From the NCBI GenBank assembly GCA_038321775.1, contig JBBQFI010000001.1, positions 482,583-546,582 on the forward strand: 64,000 nucleotides of DNA, written 5' to 3'. Each line of letters begins with the position of its first letter. Position 1 is the stretch's first letter. The DNA comes from JBBQFI01 sp038321775. Lineage in GTDB: Bacteria > Verrucomicrobiota > Verrucomicrobiia > Chthoniobacterales > UBA10450. Positions 62,519 to 64,000 of this stretch are shown here, piece after piece. A program made the translations under genes and the position numbers. A model generated the notes under the pieces. The model saw only the letters and a program-made list of their open reading frames with translations. It was not told the DNA's origin and made no database searches.

Positions 62519-62557
62519 CTCCAGTGACAGGAGGCACTGCTGTGCCAATGCCGGAGA

Positions 62558-64000
62558 CTATTTCGGATTGGACGAGAGGGCCAGCTTTTGAAAGCGCGGA
62601 TCGTGGCGCAGCGGATCAAACATCGGATCGAGCCGGAGGAGCGCAGGAGTGAGCGGCATGCCCGTGGCCAGACCGCCATTGCACGGGATAGAAAGTATTT
62701 TCTCTAAAGCGGCAATGGCGCGGTCCGGTTCCCCGAGCCGTGCCGCTATCCGGGCCAGGATATCGATCGACTGCGGACTATTCGCTGCGTCTTTCTCGAT
62801 CGGATGCAAGGCGATGGCGCGTTCGACCAACGTGAAGGCAGCGGCTTTCTCACCAAGGCCCGCCGCGATCAGCGCGAGATCATCCAGAAGAGACCAATTT
62901 TCTGGTTGTTCTTTGAGAAAGGCTTCCAGTTCGGTGCGGGCCTCCCGCCAGGTTTCCTGAGCGGCGGTATGATCGCCGGCGACTTCCTGTGCCCAGCCTA
63001 ACCAGAAGCGCAGTTCGCCATTGAGATAACCTGCACCCGGGTCGGGTTGAGCGAGCACTTCCTTTAGCTGTGCGATAACTCGGGCTGGCCGCCGCTCCAG
63101 GATGCCTTGGTAGGCAACCTGTTCCCATCCAGTCGGGTCGCCGGCAGCCGGCTGGACTTGAGCGAGAAGCGTCGCGGCTCGCGGCAGGTCGCCTTCGGCC
63201 TGGGCAATCGCCGCCTTTTCCACCAAGGCGTCAGTGTCGTTAGGCACAATTTCTAAAATCTGGTCGAGCTTGCGGAGCGCTTCGGGGAAACGCCGCAGGG
63301 CGATATAGAATTGGGCGTGTCGAGTGAGTAGATTCGCATTGCGCGGGTCGAGCCGCTCGGCCTCGTTGAAGTAGGATTCACTTCGCTCCCAATCCCCCTG
63401 GTCGCGTGCGACAAAGGCGAGCGACTGAGAAATTAGACTGCTATTCGGCAGGAACTTTTGAGCTTGCTCGTAGCAACGCACCGCGGTTTTGAAATCGTTG
63501 ACACATCCGTAATGGTAATAGCCTTGGGCCACCCAGGCTTCACCCAGATTAAGATCGAGTGCGAGAGCAGTCTCGAAGGCCCGTCGCGCTTCCTCCCGGA
63601 GAGCGGCCGTTGGTTGAAGATTCGTCGTGTGGTAGCCGCGCGCATCGACGTATGAAAGAAGCGCCCAGGCCAGCGCGAACTTCGGATCCAATCTCACCGC
63701 TTCTCGGAAATGCTTCTGTGCACCAAGGTAGTTGGCCGGCGTATTTTGCGTTTTTATCGTATAAGCGAGACCGCGAAGGTAAGCATCGTAAGCTTCGGGG
63801 TTGTCTGTCGGTTTCGCCGCGATCACCTGCTTTTCCCGGCCCGTGAGATGGACTTGCAACTGGTCGGCGATAGCTTTGGCGACCTCACTCTCGACCGAAA
63901 AAATGTCAGTCAGTTTGCGATCAAAGCTATCGGCCCAAATGTGGGAATCATCGGCTGCTTTGATCAGCTGCACCGTCACGTGCACGGCATCACCTTGCTT
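62558..64000 (-). CDS. TolB/TPR paralog D, 5' end outside window
   Basis: The frame is open to the right edge (KQGDAVHVTVQLIKAADDSHIW), so the N-terminus is missing. The visible part contains the end of the TolB-like domain (DIFSVESEVAKAIADQLQVHL) and about eight TPR repeats (PKFALAWALLSYVDARGY, YEQAQKFLPNSSLISQSLA). The tail ALLRLDPMFDPLRHDPRFQKL is the one also left in the relic at 58096. It is the first gene of the coupled set. Confidence 0.85.
   Translation of the reverse strand, partial: KQGDAVHVTVQLIKAADDSHIWADSFDRKLTDIFSVESEVAKAIADQLQVHLTGREKQVIAAKPTDNPEAYDAYLRGLAYTIKTQNTPANYLGAQKHFREAVRLDPKFALAWALLSYVDARGYHTTNLQPTAALREEARRAFETALALDLNLGEAWVAQGYYHYGCVNDFKTAVRCYEQAQKFLPNSSLISQSLAFVARDQGDWERSESYFNEAERLDPRNANLLTRHAQFYIALRRFPEALRKLDQILEIVPNDTDALVEKAAIAQAEGDLPRAATLLAQVQPAAGDPTGWEQVAYQGILERRPARVIAQLKEVLAQPDPGAGYLNGELRFWLGWAQEVAGDHTAAQETWREARTELEAFLKEQPENWSLLDDLALIAAGLGEKAAAFTLVERAIALHPIEKDAANSPQSIDILARIAARLGEPDRAIAALEKILSIPCNGGLATGMPLTPALLRLDPMFDPLRHDPRFQKLALSSNPK

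Larger units (their letters stand above)
4304..63245. repeat. Dispersed nonamer CTCGTTAGG, all over the window
   Basis: By hand I count the 7-mer CGTTAGG or its complement 41 times (22 forward, 19 reverse) between 4304 and 63245, against about 8 expected in random sequence. The 9-mer CTCGTTAGG occurs 25 times against about 0.5. It extends to a trailing C in 24 of 41. Copies sit in mutL-adjacent, kynU, kmo, ALDH, HIT and other unrelated genes, as SLG, PNE or LVR codons, and in attC cores. It is evenly split between strands. Confidence 0.75.

Noticed and set aside
4304..63245. Dispersed motif as Chi, KOPS or another strand-polar signal
   Set aside because: Copies are almost equally split between strands (22 to 19 by my count) with no change of direction along the window.

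Overview
The window is chromosomal DNA of a moderately GC-rich Gram-negative bacterium, most likely a soil Verrucomicrobiota (Chthoniobacterales or 'Udaeobacter'-like). This assignment is an inference. It rests on an exosortase/EpsI pair together with a protein carrying a VPDSG-type sorting tail, on a set of kynurenine-pathway genes, on short inverted-repeat intergenic elements, and on dense coding with frequent 4-base overlaps. No rRNA, tRNA, CRISPR array, phage module or IS transposase was seen.

Layout. 1-14.5 kb: surface polysaccharide synthesis and protein sorting (GT4, GT2 and WecB/TagA glycosyltransferases, O-antigen ligase-like protein, sugar epimerase, methyltransferases, HAD-UbiA fusion, GT39-like mannosyltransferase, EpsI and exosortase). 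14.5-21.3 kb: housekeeping (mutL, ErpA-like Fe-S carrier, HIT hydrolase) and two conserved membrane-anchored unknowns. 21.3-38.1 kb: a loose kynurenine (tryptophan) degradation set (kynB, ALDH8A1-like dehydrogenase, RidA, kynU, kmo), broken up by a HigB-type toxin-antitoxin pair, a duplicated dehydrogenase tail, the VPDSG protein, an NapH-like Fe-S/TPR fusion and a large dockerin-like secreted protein. 38.1-44.4 kb: exported small proteins, an aromatic amino acid decarboxylase and a TPR protein.

44.6-53.7 kb: an array of small same-strand genes separated by integron-type attC sites (R''/L'' and L'/R' arms with unpaired bases). No integrase gene is in the window, so this is a cluster of attC sites lacking an integrase (CALIN). 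Its cargo is mostly small membrane proteins, plus a frameshifted acyltransferase, a gamma-glutamylcyclotransferase-like fusion, a PhzF-family enzyme and, just beyond, a GNAT acetyltransferase. 54.3-57.9 kb: aldo/keto reductase, a very small lipoprotein, an amidohydrolase and small exported proteins. 57.9-64 kb: a tandem, translationally coupled set of paralogous membrane proteins with TolB-like and TPR domains; one copy is full of gaps and one runs off the right edge.

A second signal spreads over the whole window. The nonamer CTCGTTAGG (either strand) occurs at least 25 times, against about 0.5 expected by chance, and its 7-base core CGTTAGG at least 41 times. Most copies lie inside unrelated, conserved coding genes in both orientations. 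The motif matches the outer core of the attC sites. It behaves like a selected genome motif (uptake-sequence-like, methylation target or recombinase core) rather than codon usage.
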